A stretch of DNA of 64,000 nucleotides from contig JADKFV010000008.1 in NCBI GenBank assembly GCA_016717325.1, positions 115,451 to 179,450 of the forward strand, written 5' to 3'. The stretch comes from Bacteroidota bacterium. GTDB lineage: Bacteria; Bacteroidota; Bacteroidia; AKYH767-A; OLB10. This document shows positions 28,986 through 38,284 of the stretch, piece after piece; within the stretch, counting starts at the first letter, position 1; the number at the start of each line of letters is the position of its first letter. The notes under the pieces were generated by a model, which had not been told where the DNA came from, searched no databases, and saw only the letters and a list, made by a program, of their open reading frames with translations. The position numbers were made by a program, and so were the translations under genes.

Positions 28986-30621
28986 ATGTCGAAAAATCTT
29001 AGTGAATTATCAGGTAGAAAGGGCTTGACGAAAAATCTTTTCGAAGACTCGGAAAAGCAGCCGCACCAACAGGAACGCCATCGACCGATAAGCATAGAAA
29101 ATATACGTAATGAGTTTTTAGTTGGTAAATCAACGGTATATGGAACAACTTCGTTTTACGATTTTTTGCGTCCCGAAAATCAAGGTAAAAAAGTATATGT
29201 ATGCAATGGCGTGCTTGTATGACTGCTGGTACACAGACGAAGTGACAAATTGCAACCACATTTCAAAGCCAAAGAAATTGGCGAAATGTGCTGCCTTGGC
29301 CGTTGCCATGAAAATAGCGCTTTCTTTTGATGGCGGAATAATTATTCTGGAAAGATTTTGAAAACCTTGAAAAAATAAAGAAAAAGGCAAGCCCTGCCGA
29401 AAATTATTTTGTTGCATGTCGCGGCACAGCAATACTCTACTACCGCTTATGGACCAGTTGAAAGTTATTTTAATATTTCTGGAATGCTTTAAAAAGAGTC
29501 AAGATGCAGTATTAAATGAAATTAAAGCATATCGGAATCCGCGGTAGAGGTGGTGCAGGTTTTCTATGGCTTTTAAATTAGAGTCATGTAAAAATGTGAA
29601 CGACCCTGTAAAGTTTATTGTGTGTAATGCCGATGAAGGCGATCCTGGTGCTTATTCCGATAAATATATTATGGAGCAAAGACCTTTATCTTTGTTATTA
29701 GGTATGATGATAGCAGGCTTTGTGGTAGGCGCCACAAGAGGTGTAGTTTACATTCGAGGTGAATATCCTGAATCTATTAAAATTATTGAAGAGTGCATAA
29801 GCCATTTAAAAATCAACTATTTAGGCGAAAATATTTTTAATTCGGGTTTTAATTTCGAGTTCAAAGTTATTCATGCGCAAGGTGCTTACATCTGTGGCGA
29901 AGAAACTGCTTTGCTTTCTTCTATAGAAGGCCAACGCCCCGAAGTGCGCGTGCGTCCGCCTTATCCAACACAACAAGGTTTGTTTAATAAACCCACAGTG
30001 GTGAACAATGTTGAGACTTTAGCTAACTTGCCTTTTATTATGCAAAATGGAGGAAAAGCTTATGCTGCCATAGGAACACAAAAATCATCAGGAACAAAAT
30101 TGGTTTCGTTAGATTCATTTTTTAATCGACCAGGTATTTACGAAGTAGATAAGGGAACACCTTTATCGGTAGTCATATACGAACTTGGACAAGGATTTAC
30201 GCGAAGCTATTAAAGCAATGCACATTGGGGGCCCATTAGGTGGATTGGTGCCCGTAGTATAGATTAAATGATTTAAGTCGATTTTGATTCATTTGCAGCC
30301 AATGGATTTTTATTAGGTCATGCTTCATTTGTTTGCATTCCAAAAGCATTTCCAATCATTGATTATTTACGGCACTTGTTTCAGTTTACAGCACACGAAA
30401 GTTGTGGCAAATGTTTCCCATGCCGCTTGGGCTCCACCAGAGGTGCCGAAATGTTGACTAAAGCGATTGACGAACAATATAAAATAGATAAAAAACTTTT
30501 TGCCGATTTGCTACAAACCATGGAAATTGGCTCGCTCTGCGCCTTAGGTGGTGGATTGCCATTGCCTATAAAAAATGCTTTACAGTATTTTAATGATGAA
30601 CTAACACCTTATTTTAAGTAA
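28986..30621 (+). pseudogene. fdhB: NAD-dependent formate dehydrogenase, NuoE/NuoF-like flavoprotein subunit, many frame breaks
   Basis: After a short N-terminal region (KSTVYGTTSFYDFLRPENQG) comes a thioredoxin-like [2Fe-2S] domain (VYVCNG, then CMTAG in another frame, then EMCCLGRCHENSAF). Next is the NuoF core: RGRGGAGF for FMN, CNADEGDPGAYSDKYIME, AQGAYICGEETALL for NADH, TVVNNVETLANLP, and the [4Fe-4S] site SCGKCFPCRLGSTR with CALGGGLP. This is the diaphorase subunit that passes electrons from formate oxidation to NAD+. About eight breaks occur, near 29210, 29245, 29325, 29450, 29560, 30205 and 30260 among others. All motifs survive in one frame or another and no large piece is missing, which favours sequence error over old decay. 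The restored product is about 545 aa. Confidence 0.8.
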
Positions 30622-30646
30622 AAATAAATTTCTTTCACACTATACA

Positions 30647-33400
30647 ATGGAAAAATAAACCATTAAACGGAACGAATAAAAAATTCGCAGTAAGCGATGG
30701 CGATACAATCTTGAAATTTGTACGCAGGATCATCTTTTATAAGGCGAAATTTTGGTAAAAAAGCTGTGCCCACTTTGTGCGATGCACCAAATTTAGATCC
30801 ATTTGGTTCATGTCGTGTGTGCAGTGTTGATGTAGCTTTGGTGCAGGTGGCAATGCCAAAGCGCAAGCATCTTGCCACACCAGTGATGGCAAACTCCTAT
30901 ATTTATCCCGATTCAGAACGCATTCAAGATCTCAGAAAAAACATTATTGAGTTGGTGTTAACTGATCATCCATTAGATTGTTTAACTTGTGAAGTCAACA
31001 ACAATTGCGAATTGCAAGAAGTAGCAGCGCGTGTTGGAATCAGAGATGTGCGTTATCCAGAAGGAAAGAATCATTTAGATAGAGAAAAAGATTTGTCGCA
31101 TGCATACATGACTACCGATTTTTCGAAGTGCATCAATTGTTTCCGTTGTGTGCGTGCTTGCGATGAAGTGCAAGGCGAGTTTGTGTTGAACATGTCTGGT
31201 CGTGGTTTTGATAGTCATATTGTAAAAGTTATAATAACAATTTTTAAGGAAAGGATTGTGTAAGTTGTGGTGCATGTGCACAAGCTTGCCCTACATCGGC
31301 CATCTCCGATATTTTTGAAACAAAATCAATAGTTGCAGATAAAAAACAAGAACCATTTGCACTTATTGTGGTGTAGGTTGTAACCTAGAAGTAGAACAGT
31401 TGGACGATAAAATAAAATCGATACAAGCACCTTATGATGCCGAAGTTAATGAAGGACATACTTGCCTTAAAGGACGCTTTGCTTTTCTTTTTACAATCAT
31501 CCCGAAAGATTAAAAACACCATTGATAAAAAGAAATGGCGAATTTGAACCAGCCACTTGGGATGAAGCCTATAGCTATATTGCCAATAAATTAAATCGCA
31601 TTAAAAAAGATTTTGGTCCCGATTATATCGCTGGTATTTCCTCTGCCCGTTGCACCAATGAAGAAAATTATCTAATGCAAAAATTTATGCGTGCTGTAAT
31701 TGGTACAAATAATATTGATAGTTGTGCACGTGTTTGTCATTCGCCAACTGCGCTTGGAATGCAACGTACGTTTGGCACTGGTGCAGCAACTAACTCCATC
31801 ATCGATTTAAAACATACCGATTGCATCATGGTGATTGGTGCCAATCCAACCGATGCGCATCCTGTTACAGGCGCAAAAATGAAGCAATTTGCATGAAAAA
31901 AACCAGGCATTGTAATTGATCCACGCAAAACAGAAATGGCCAATTATGCCAAATATCATTTGCAATTAAAACCAGGAACCAATGTGGCCATGCTTAATAT
32001 GATGTTGTATTACATCATGCAAGAAGGCATCGAAGATCAACAATTTATTGAAGCAAGAACCGAAGGATATGAAGATTTCAAAAGCATATGTTGACTTTTA
32101 ACATGGACGAACATGCTGCTATTACTGGTGTTGATAAAGACTTGGTAAAGGCAGCTGCTATTGCCTATGCCTCGGCACCAAATGCCATGTCGTTCCACGG
32201 ATTAGGAGTAACAGAGCATTCGCAAGGAACTTATACAGTAATGTTGATTGCCGATTTAGCCATGATTACCGGTAACATTGGTAGAAGAGGAGTAGGAGTA
32301 AATCCATTACGAGGACAAAATAATGTGCAAGGCGCAGCAGATATGGGCTGCCAACCACATCAAGGTGCAGGTTATTTGATGTAACAAATCCTGAATATCA
32401 TCACAAGTATGAAAATTTTTATAATGCAAAATTACCATTACATATTGGTTATAAAATTCCTCAAATGTATGATGCTGCCATTGGTGGTAAACTAAAAGCC
32501 ATGTGGCTGATGGGCGAAGACAATGTGCAAACAGATCCAAATACCACACATGTAAAAAATGCTTTGAGTAAACTAGATTTACTTATAGTGCAAGAAATAT
32601 TTATGACCGAAACAGCAAAGATGGCCGATGTGGTTTTACCGGCATCATCGTTTCTCGAAAAAAGTGGCACATTTACAAATGGCGAACGCAGAATTCAAAG
32701 TGCAAAGCCGTAGTAGAGCCAATTGAAGGCACCAAACCCGATGGGCAAATTGTGGTTGAATTAATGAACCACATGGGTTACCCGCAAGCTGATTATGATC
32801 CTAAAACATTGCTGAAGAAATTTCGCAAATAGTACCTTTTTTGCAGGTGTAAAATGGGATGAACTTAGGTGAAAATGGCAAGCAATGGCCTGTGTTACCC
32901 GATGGTTCAGATACCGAAATTTTACACCTCGATACATTCAAACGTGGAAAAGGTAAATTTGAAAAAGCAACTTGGAAAGAGTCAAAAGAATTGGCAGATA
33001 ATAAAAAGATTTTCCTTATATTCTTACCACCAATCGCGAGCTTAGAACATTACAATTGTGGCACCATGACACGCAGAACCGGCAATGCACTAATCTTCAA
33101 AGAAGATGTATTAATAATCAATCCTGAAGATGCCGTCAACCATTTGATTGAAATGGTGATATGGTTTGCATTACAAGTCCACGCGGAAAAATTGATGTAA
33201 AAGGCGTATTACCGATGAAGTAAACCAGGGATTTTATCATCCACTTTCCATTTTCCAGAAGTAAAATGAATGACATTACATCAAGTATTAGCGATAGTGA
33301 TGCCATGTGCCCCGAGTATAAAGTAGTGGCAGTTAACATTAGAAAAATCGAAAGGAAAGGAAAGCATAAGGCTAAAGCTGAAGCTGTGTCCTCAATGTAA
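30647..33400 (+). pseudogene. fdhA: NAD-dependent formate dehydrogenase, molybdopterin catalytic subunit, many frame breaks
   Basis: Domains in order: NuoG-like [2Fe-2S] ferredoxin (PTLCDAPNLDPFGSCRVCSVDV), a His/Cys cluster region (HPLDCLTCEVNNNCELQ), two ferredoxin-type [4Fe-4S] sites (CINCFRCVRACDEVQGEFV and CGACAQACP), the CTYCGVGC entry to the catalytic domain, then the active-site segment SCARVCHSPTALGMQRTFG. There Cys occupies the Mo-ligand position that is selenocysteine in E. coli FdhF (RVUHGPS). GQNNVQGAADMGCQPHQGAG and NYNCGTMTRRTGNAL-like cofactor loops follow, and the C-terminus ends PEYKVVAVNI. At least a dozen small frame breaks occur (for example near 30730, 31250, 31345, 31490, 31896, 32090, 32383, 32707, 33015 and 33210). 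Oxidises formate to CO2 in the cytoplasm if intact. Confidence 0.8.
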
Positions 33401-33445
33401 TGATAGAATTTTCGTTTCGAAGAGTGGCTGTTAAAACAAAATTAA

Positions 33446-34357
33446 ATGGTTGACATTACCAACAAAATTATTACCCATCGTACTGCAGTTGCACAGGCAA
33501 TAGTAAAAGTGAGCTTGCAAACGACTATTGATGCGATAAAAAATAGGACAGTACCAAAAGGCGATGTGATAGAAGCCAGTCGTATTGCGGGCCTGTTTGC
33601 AGCAAAAAAAACTGCCGACATGATTCCCGATTGCCATCCTCTGCCAATTGAGTTTGCTGAGGTGAGGCATACTATAGAAGGTTTGCAGATAAACATTGAA
33701 GTAGAAATACGAACTATTTATAAAACCGGAGTAGAAGTAGAGGCTATGCATGCAGCATCGGTGGTAGCACTTACAATTTACGATATGCTGAAACCAATAG
33801 ATAAGGAAATAGAAATTAGTTCTATAAAATTATTAAAAAAGAAAGGTGGCAAATCGCAATATAGTGACATACTGAACCGTACAATAAAAGCTGCGGTAGT
33901 TGTTTGCAGCGATAGTATTTCGGCCGGCAAGAAGCAAGATTTTGCCGGCAAGGCCATAATTGCCAAGTTAGAAAAGTATACGGTATCCATTGACGAGTAT
34001 TCCATCATTGCCGATGAAATGGAATTGATACAAACGAAAACAAAATCGTTGTGTGCTGATAAATATGATTTAATAATTTTTACAGGAGGCACCGGTCTTT
34101 CGCCTCGCGATGTTACTCCCGAAGCACTACTTCCTTTGTTCGATAGAAATATTCCCGGCATTGCTGAAGCCGCACGGAGTTACGGAATGCAACATATGCC
34201 ATATGCTATGCTATCGCGCAGTGTTGCAGGACTTATAGGCAATACCCTTGTGCTTGCATTGCCCGGCAGCACACGAGGAGCACAAGAAAGTATGGACGCA
34301 TTGTTTCCTTATTTGCTACACATTTTTAAAGTGATGGAGCAGGTACGGCACGATTAG
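33446..34357 (+). CDS. moaCB: Bifunctional MoaC-MogA (MoaB) molybdenum cofactor protein
   Basis: A 303-aa fusion, intact. Residues 1-150 are cyclic pyranopterin monophosphate synthase MoaC: KGDVIEASRIAGLFAAKKT, DMIPDCHPLPIEF and KTGVEVEAMHAASVVALTIYD, with the KKKGGKS end. Residues 158-300 are the MogA/MoaB molybdopterin adenylyltransferase: VCSDSISAGKKQD, FTGGTGLSPRDVTPEA and LPGSTRGAQESMD. It covers steps 1b and 3 of Moco synthesis. It starts 45 bases after fdhA and probably belongs to the same transcript. Unlike the two genes before it, it has no frame break over 0.9 kb. MoaA, needed for step 1a, is not in the window. Confidence 0.92.
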   Translation: MVDITNKIITHRTAVAQAIVKVSLQTTIDAIKNRTVPKGDVIEASRIAGLFAAKKTADMIPDCHPLPIEFAEVRHTIEGLQINIEVEIRTIYKTGVEVEAMHAASVVALTIYDMLKPIDKEIEISSIKLLKKKGGKSQYSDILNRTIKAAVVVCSDSISAGKKQDFAGKAIIAKLEKYTVSIDEYSIIADEMELIQTKTKSLCADKYDLIIFTGGTGLSPRDVTPEALLPLFDRNIPGIAEAARSYGMQHMPYAMLSRSVAGLIGNTLVLALPGSTRGAQESMDALFPYLLHIFKVMEQVRHD

Positions 34358-34400
34358 ATATAAAACTTCACACAGGTTAAAGCGGTATATTTTCGCAACA

Positions 34401-34470
34401 AATCACGAATTAAAACAAATTTACGAATTAGAAAAATTCGTAAATTCGTACTAATTCGTAAATTCGTTGA
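34401..34470. repeat. AT-rich inverted repeat (ACGAATTAG / CTAATTCGT)
   Basis: ATTTACGAATTAG near 34418 pairs with CTAATTCGTAAAT near 34451, and AAATTCGTAAATTCGT words repeat between and after. It could fold between the convergent moaCB and beta-barrel genes and serve as a bidirectional terminator, but it also looks like a repeat relic. Confidence 0.5.
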
Positions 34471-34530
34471 TGCCAAATCCAATGTATAATATTATCCCAT
34501 TTCAAGTTTTTTTTGCAAAGCTTTTTTTCT

Positions 34531-35052
34531 TTAAAAGCATTCTCCAATTCCAAAGCAAAAGGGAATATAAAAATCGTTGTGATGTGTAGTATATAAAATG
34601 GGCGTATAGCTTATGTGGAGAAAAATATTTCCTTTTTTAAAATTTTGATAACGCAATCCAAAGTTGCCATCAATATTTATGAAAGTAGTTTTACGGACAA
34701 AATAAATCTGTGGGTCGATACCAATTTCGGCATAAATATTATTGAGACCAAACAAGCACGTTATGCCTGTAAAAATAATAGTGTGGCCGGGAAAATTGAC
34801 AGCATCGTGGCTGCCCGGAATGCCTCCTATTCCAATATGTGGCGCTACAAAAATATTTTTTCGTATTTTTAAATTGCGCTCATATTGTACTGATAGCAAT
34901 GCTTGACGACCAGCGTCAAAATAAATAACATTATTGGTTGTAATAAATTCATTTACAATTGGCTTTGGATTGTTTTGCGGAAATATTAGCGTTGCGTATA
35001 GGCATATAATAATGATGACAATAATATTTTTACTTGATATATGTTGCAGCAT
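34531..35052 (-). CDS. Hypothetical small outer-membrane protein
   Basis: A 173-aa protein with an N-terminal signal (MLQHISSKNIIVIIIICLYATLIFPQ) and a beta-rich mature part: IYFDAGRQALLSVQYERNL, KNIFVAPHIGIGG, then strands to FHISYTPIL-like and a final FCFGIGECF. The strand pattern and the N-terminal RQALLSVQYER segment resemble small Bacteroidota barrels, but the C-terminus ends ECF rather than the usual aromatic. No known function. Confidence 0.55.
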   Translation of the reverse strand: MLQHISSKNIIVIIIICLYATLIFPQNNPKPIVNEFITTNNVIYFDAGRQALLSVQYERNLKIRKNIFVAPHIGIGGIPGSHDAVNFPGHTIIFTGITCLFGLNNIYAEIGIDPQIYFVRKTTFINIDGNFGLRYQNFKKGNIFLHISYTPILYTTHHNDFYIPFCFGIGECF

Positions 35053-35121
35053 GGCTTGCTAATATTTTTTTATTTGAAATAGTTTTCAAATTTTAGGTTG
35101 AATTTATTTTGAAATATAATT

Positions 35122-35673
35122 CTACTTTTTCAAAGCCATTTTTATTTCAATCAATTCGTTTTTAATATCGGTGAGAAGTTGTGTGTCAGAAATACTTGTG
35201 TTGGGTTGTGCTGCAAAAGTGTATTTTTCTTTAATAATTTTTTCGCGTTGGTTTAAGATTTCGGTTTTAAAATTTTCGGAATCTATTATTCCTATCATAC
35301 TCATGATGTTATTGTCATGATGGCCACCACCACCACCGCCTGCAGTTTCTACTTTAATAAGTGTAAGTCCAAACCATCTTAATATAGGACCACCAATGAA
35401 AGAGAGGTCTTGAATGTTTTCGAGTGGAATGGTTTTTTCGATATGGAGAATTAATCCTTTCGAAAATTTTAGATTCTTATTCGATAACTCGCACTTCAAA
35501 GTATGAAAAAATTTGTTGCTAAGCCATTGCCCTAAACCGAATACCCAGAAGGGAATAACTATCCATCCTATTACGCTTATGAAAAGGTAAAATAGGACCA
35601 CGAAAAATATATACGTTTTTACTTTCGTGTTGAATGCGGCACTGTTGAGAATTATTTCTTTGTTGTCTGTCAT
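35122..35673 (-). CDS. Bacterial PH-domain (YdbS/DUF304-like) membrane protein
   Basis: A 183-aa protein. Residues 20-50 form one or two membrane helices (TYIFFVVLFYLFISVIGWIVIPFWVFGLG). A PH-like domain follows: FHTLKCELSNKNLKFSKGLILHIEKTIPLENIQDLSFIGGPILRWFGLTLIKVET, the pattern of bPH2/YdbS proteins. A Gly/His-rich loop (GGGGGGHHD, residues 114-122) interrupts it, and the C-terminus is helical and charged (LLTDIKNELIEIKMALKK). The family is thought to act at the membrane, possibly in envelope stress. Exact role unknown. Confidence 0.75.
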   Translation of the reverse strand: MTDNKEIILNSAAFNTKVKTYIFFVVLFYLFISVIGWIVIPFWVFGLGQWLSNKFFHTLKCELSNKNLKFSKGLILHIEKTIPLENIQDLSFIGGPILRWFGLTLIKVETAGGGGGGHHDNNIMSMIGIIDSENFKTEILNQREKIIKEKYTFAAQPNTSISDTQLLTDIKNELIEIKMALKK

Positions 35674-35862
35674 TGAGCAAAGATAGATGTTTTTTGAATC
35701 AACAATAAATCAGTTTTAGGTTGAATGTGAAATGAAATGCGAAGCGTATTTATTGCATTGCGCAAGGCGCAATGCAACGGAGGGCTAACCAGCCCCCGCA
35801 ATAAAAAATATTTATTTGTGGCGTAAAAAACTGTTGCTATAAATGTATGCGCATGCTTGTTT

Positions 35863-35892
35863 TTTGCGGATGATTATTTAAAGTTACTTTCG
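35863..35892 (+). promoter_or_regulatory. Promoter of the ABC exporter gene (-33 TTTG / -7 TACTTTCG)
   Basis: TTTG at 35863-35866 is followed after 18 bases by TACTTTCG at 35885-35892, one mismatch from TAnnTTTG, about 20 bases before the ATG at 35913. Confidence 0.55.
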
Positions 35893-35912
35893 CACAAATA
35901 AATTATTGAGTT

Positions 35913-37673
35913 ATGAAATTGTTGCTGAGTTATCTGAACAATTATAAATGGTTGCTGCTGCTGGCGATGGTGCTGGCGGCTATTAACCAATGTTTTTCGA
36001 TGATGGATCCTTACATTGCCGGTAAGATGATTGATAAATTTGGTGTGCATGCTGCCGAGATTTTTAAAGGTAATAAGGGTGCATGGTTTAATGATATTTT
36101 TAAATATGTGTTGGCGCTGATAGGTGTGGCAATGGTGTCGCGTATCGCAAAAAATTTTCAGGATTATTATACCAATGTTGTTATACAAAGTATGGGTGCA
36201 AAACTTTATAGCGATGGCATTGCACATTCGCTCGAATTGCCTTACGAGGTGTTTGAAGACCAACGTAGTGGCGAAACGCTGGGCAAGCTACAAAAGGTGC
36301 GTGCCGATAGCGAGAAGTTTATAGTGTCGTTTATAAATATTGTTTTTCAAACTTTGGTAGGGCTTGTGTTTGTAGTAGTGTATGCCATAAATTTGAACTG
36401 GATGATTGTGCCTGTGTTTTTGTTAACAGCTCCTATACTTGCTATAACAAGTAATTTTTTAAGTAAAGGAATTAAGAAAGTGTCGAAGGAAATACTAGGT
36501 GAAACAACTGCACTGGCGGGTTCAACTACCGAGTCGTTGCGTAATATAGAACTGGTAAAAAGCCTTGGTTTGCAGCAACAGGAAATAAATCACCTGAACA
36601 CTACAACGCAAAAAATATTGAAACTCGAATTGAAGAAAGTGCGATTTATTCGCAGCCTGAATTTTATACAAGGAACTACGGTTAATTTTTTGCGTTCGTG
36701 TTTTGTTTTCCTTTTGTACTATTTAATTTTTAAAGGGGAGATACAGATAGGCCAAATGATGACGATGACATTTTATTCGTTTTTTATTTTTGGGCCACTG
36801 CAAGAGTTGGGAAATGTGATTGCTATTTATCGTGAGGCCGAAGCATCGTTAAATAATTTTAAAGATATAATGAGCATACCTGTTGAAGCACGTCCGGCAA
36901 ATCCGAAACCCCTTGGCGATTTGCAATCGATATCGTTTCGCAATGTTACCTTCAAGCATCAAAGTGCTTCTACACCGGCACTTACCAATGTGAGTTTCGA
37001 TATTAAATTGGGAGAGACCATTGCATTTGTTGGGCCATCGGGCTCGGGCAAAACTACTCTTGTAAAAATGCTCGTGGGATTATATAAACCACGCGAAGGC
37101 GAATTGCTTTACAATAATAAACGTGGCGATGAAATTGAACTAACTGAACTGAGAAGTAAAATTGGTTTTGTAACTCAGGATACACAATTGTTTGCCGGTA
37201 CTATAAAAGAAAATTTGTTGTTTGTAAACCCAACCGCCACCGATGCGGAAGTGCTTGATGCACTTAATAAAGCAGCATGTGGTAATTTACTCAAACGTGC
37301 CGACAAAGGCTTGGACACAATGATTGGTGAAGGTGGTGTAAAAGTTTCGGGTGGCGAGAAGCAACGTCTTTCCATTGCACGAGCATTACTACGCAAGCCT
37401 ACACTTATTATTTTTGATGAAGCTACATCGGCACTCGATAGTATAACCGAAGAAGAAATAACCCACACCATACGCGAAGTATCGACAGGAAAAAAACATA
37501 TCACCGTTTTAATAGCTCACCGCTTAAGCACAATAATGCATGCCGATACAATTTATGTATTGGAGCGTGGAAAAATAATAGAACAAGGAGCACACAGTGA
37601 GTTGCTTGATGAAAAAGGTTTGTACTATGCCATGTGGCGGCAGCAAATAGGGGAGAGGGAATATAGTTTTTAG
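35913..37673 (+). CDS. ABC transporter, fused permease and ATPase (exporter type)
   Basis: A 586-aa half-exporter. Residues 1-310 carry six membrane helices of an ABC type-1 exporter (LLLAMVLAAINQCFSMMDPY near the start). The ATPase follows from about residue 335: Walker A GPSGSGKTTLVKML, Q-loop GFVTQDTQLFAG, signature VSGGEKQRLSIARAL, Walker B LIIFDEATSALDS and H-loop VLIAHRLSTI. Family members work as dimers and export lipids, peptides or drugs; the substrate cannot be read from the sequence. A single gene with its own promoter box and no clear partner nearby. Confidence 0.92.
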   Translation: MKLLLSYLNNYKWLLLLAMVLAAINQCFSMMDPYIAGKMIDKFGVHAAEIFKGNKGAWFNDIFKYVLALIGVAMVSRIAKNFQDYYTNVVIQSMGAKLYSDGIAHSLELPYEVFEDQRSGETLGKLQKVRADSEKFIVSFINIVFQTLVGLVFVVVYAINLNWMIVPVFLLTAPILAITSNFLSKGIKKVSKEILGETTALAGSTTESLRNIELVKSLGLQQQEINHLNTTTQKILKLELKKVRFIRSLNFIQGTTVNFLRSCFVFLLYYLIFKGEIQIGQMMTMTFYSFFIFGPLQELGNVIAIYREAEASLNNFKDIMSIPVEARPANPKPLGDLQSISFRNVTFKHQSASTPALTNVSFDIKLGETIAFVGPSGSGKTTLVKMLVGLYKPREGELLYNNKRGDEIELTELRSKIGFVTQDTQLFAGTIKENLLFVNPTATDAEVLDALNKAACGNLLKRADKGLDTMIGEGGVKVSGGEKQRLSIARALLRKPTLIIFDEATSALDSITEEEITHTIREVSTGKKHITVLIAHRLSTIMHADTIYVLERGKIIEQGAHSELLDEKGLYYAMWRQQIGEREYSF

Positions 37674-38284
37674 TTTAAAGTTTAAAGTTTATAGTTTTTA
37701 GTCCCGACACTTTGGTCGGGATGCCGACCGTAGTGTCGGCATTCTTAGTTTCGTTTGCAGAGAGGATTGTTTTTAGTTTTTAGTTTAGGAATTCAGTTTT
37801 CTATTTTCAGTTCGTCTTTGCGAATTGTCACAGTGAGTATTCCCGAATTGCGAAGCAATCTCTGCTTAGACTTAGTATTCATTTCAGAGTCTCTCATACC
37901 TTTGAAAAATAAAAAATAAATGTGGACTCTGAAATTCGTTTTCTTCTTTTTTGTGGTGACTTGTTCTTAGTTACGTCAATGCGAATTTTCACAGTGAGTA
38001 TTCTCGAACAGCGAAGCAATCACTGCTTAGTTTTTAGTTTTAGAATTTAGTTACAGTTTTGAAGTGCACTTTTTGTTTTCAAGCTTTAAACTTTTTTAAA
38101 CTGTTTTCGGGGATTGCGTCACTGCTTATTACCCTTACTGTTAGAACTGTTTATTCCTGTCACCATTTTCTATTAACTTGCTAAACAGTTTGTTGATTTT
38201 ATAAAAAATTATTAACACACTATTTTTTTAATAAAATAACCAGCATATTTGATTTTTCCAAAACCAATTAAATTATTTAAAAAA
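37674..38284 (+). repeat. Repeat-rich intergenic region (hairpins and two 60-bp direct repeats)
   Basis: No gene. It holds adjacent hairpins CCCGACACTTTGGTCGGG (37703-37720) and ATGCCGAC/GTCGGCAT (37721-37742); two direct repeats of about 60 bp (37811-37870 and 37971-38030) sharing CACAGTGAGTATTC and GCGAAGCAATC words; an 11-bp inverted repeat ATTTCAGAGTC/GACTCTGAAAT (37881-37891 with 37925-37935); and TTTAGTTTTTAG-type simple sequence. Part of it may end the ABC exporter transcript. Confidence 0.7.

Noticed and set aside
35874..36263. 129-codon minus-strand ORF under the ABC exporter
   Set aside because: His/Thr-rich antisense shadow of a gene with clear transporter motifs.
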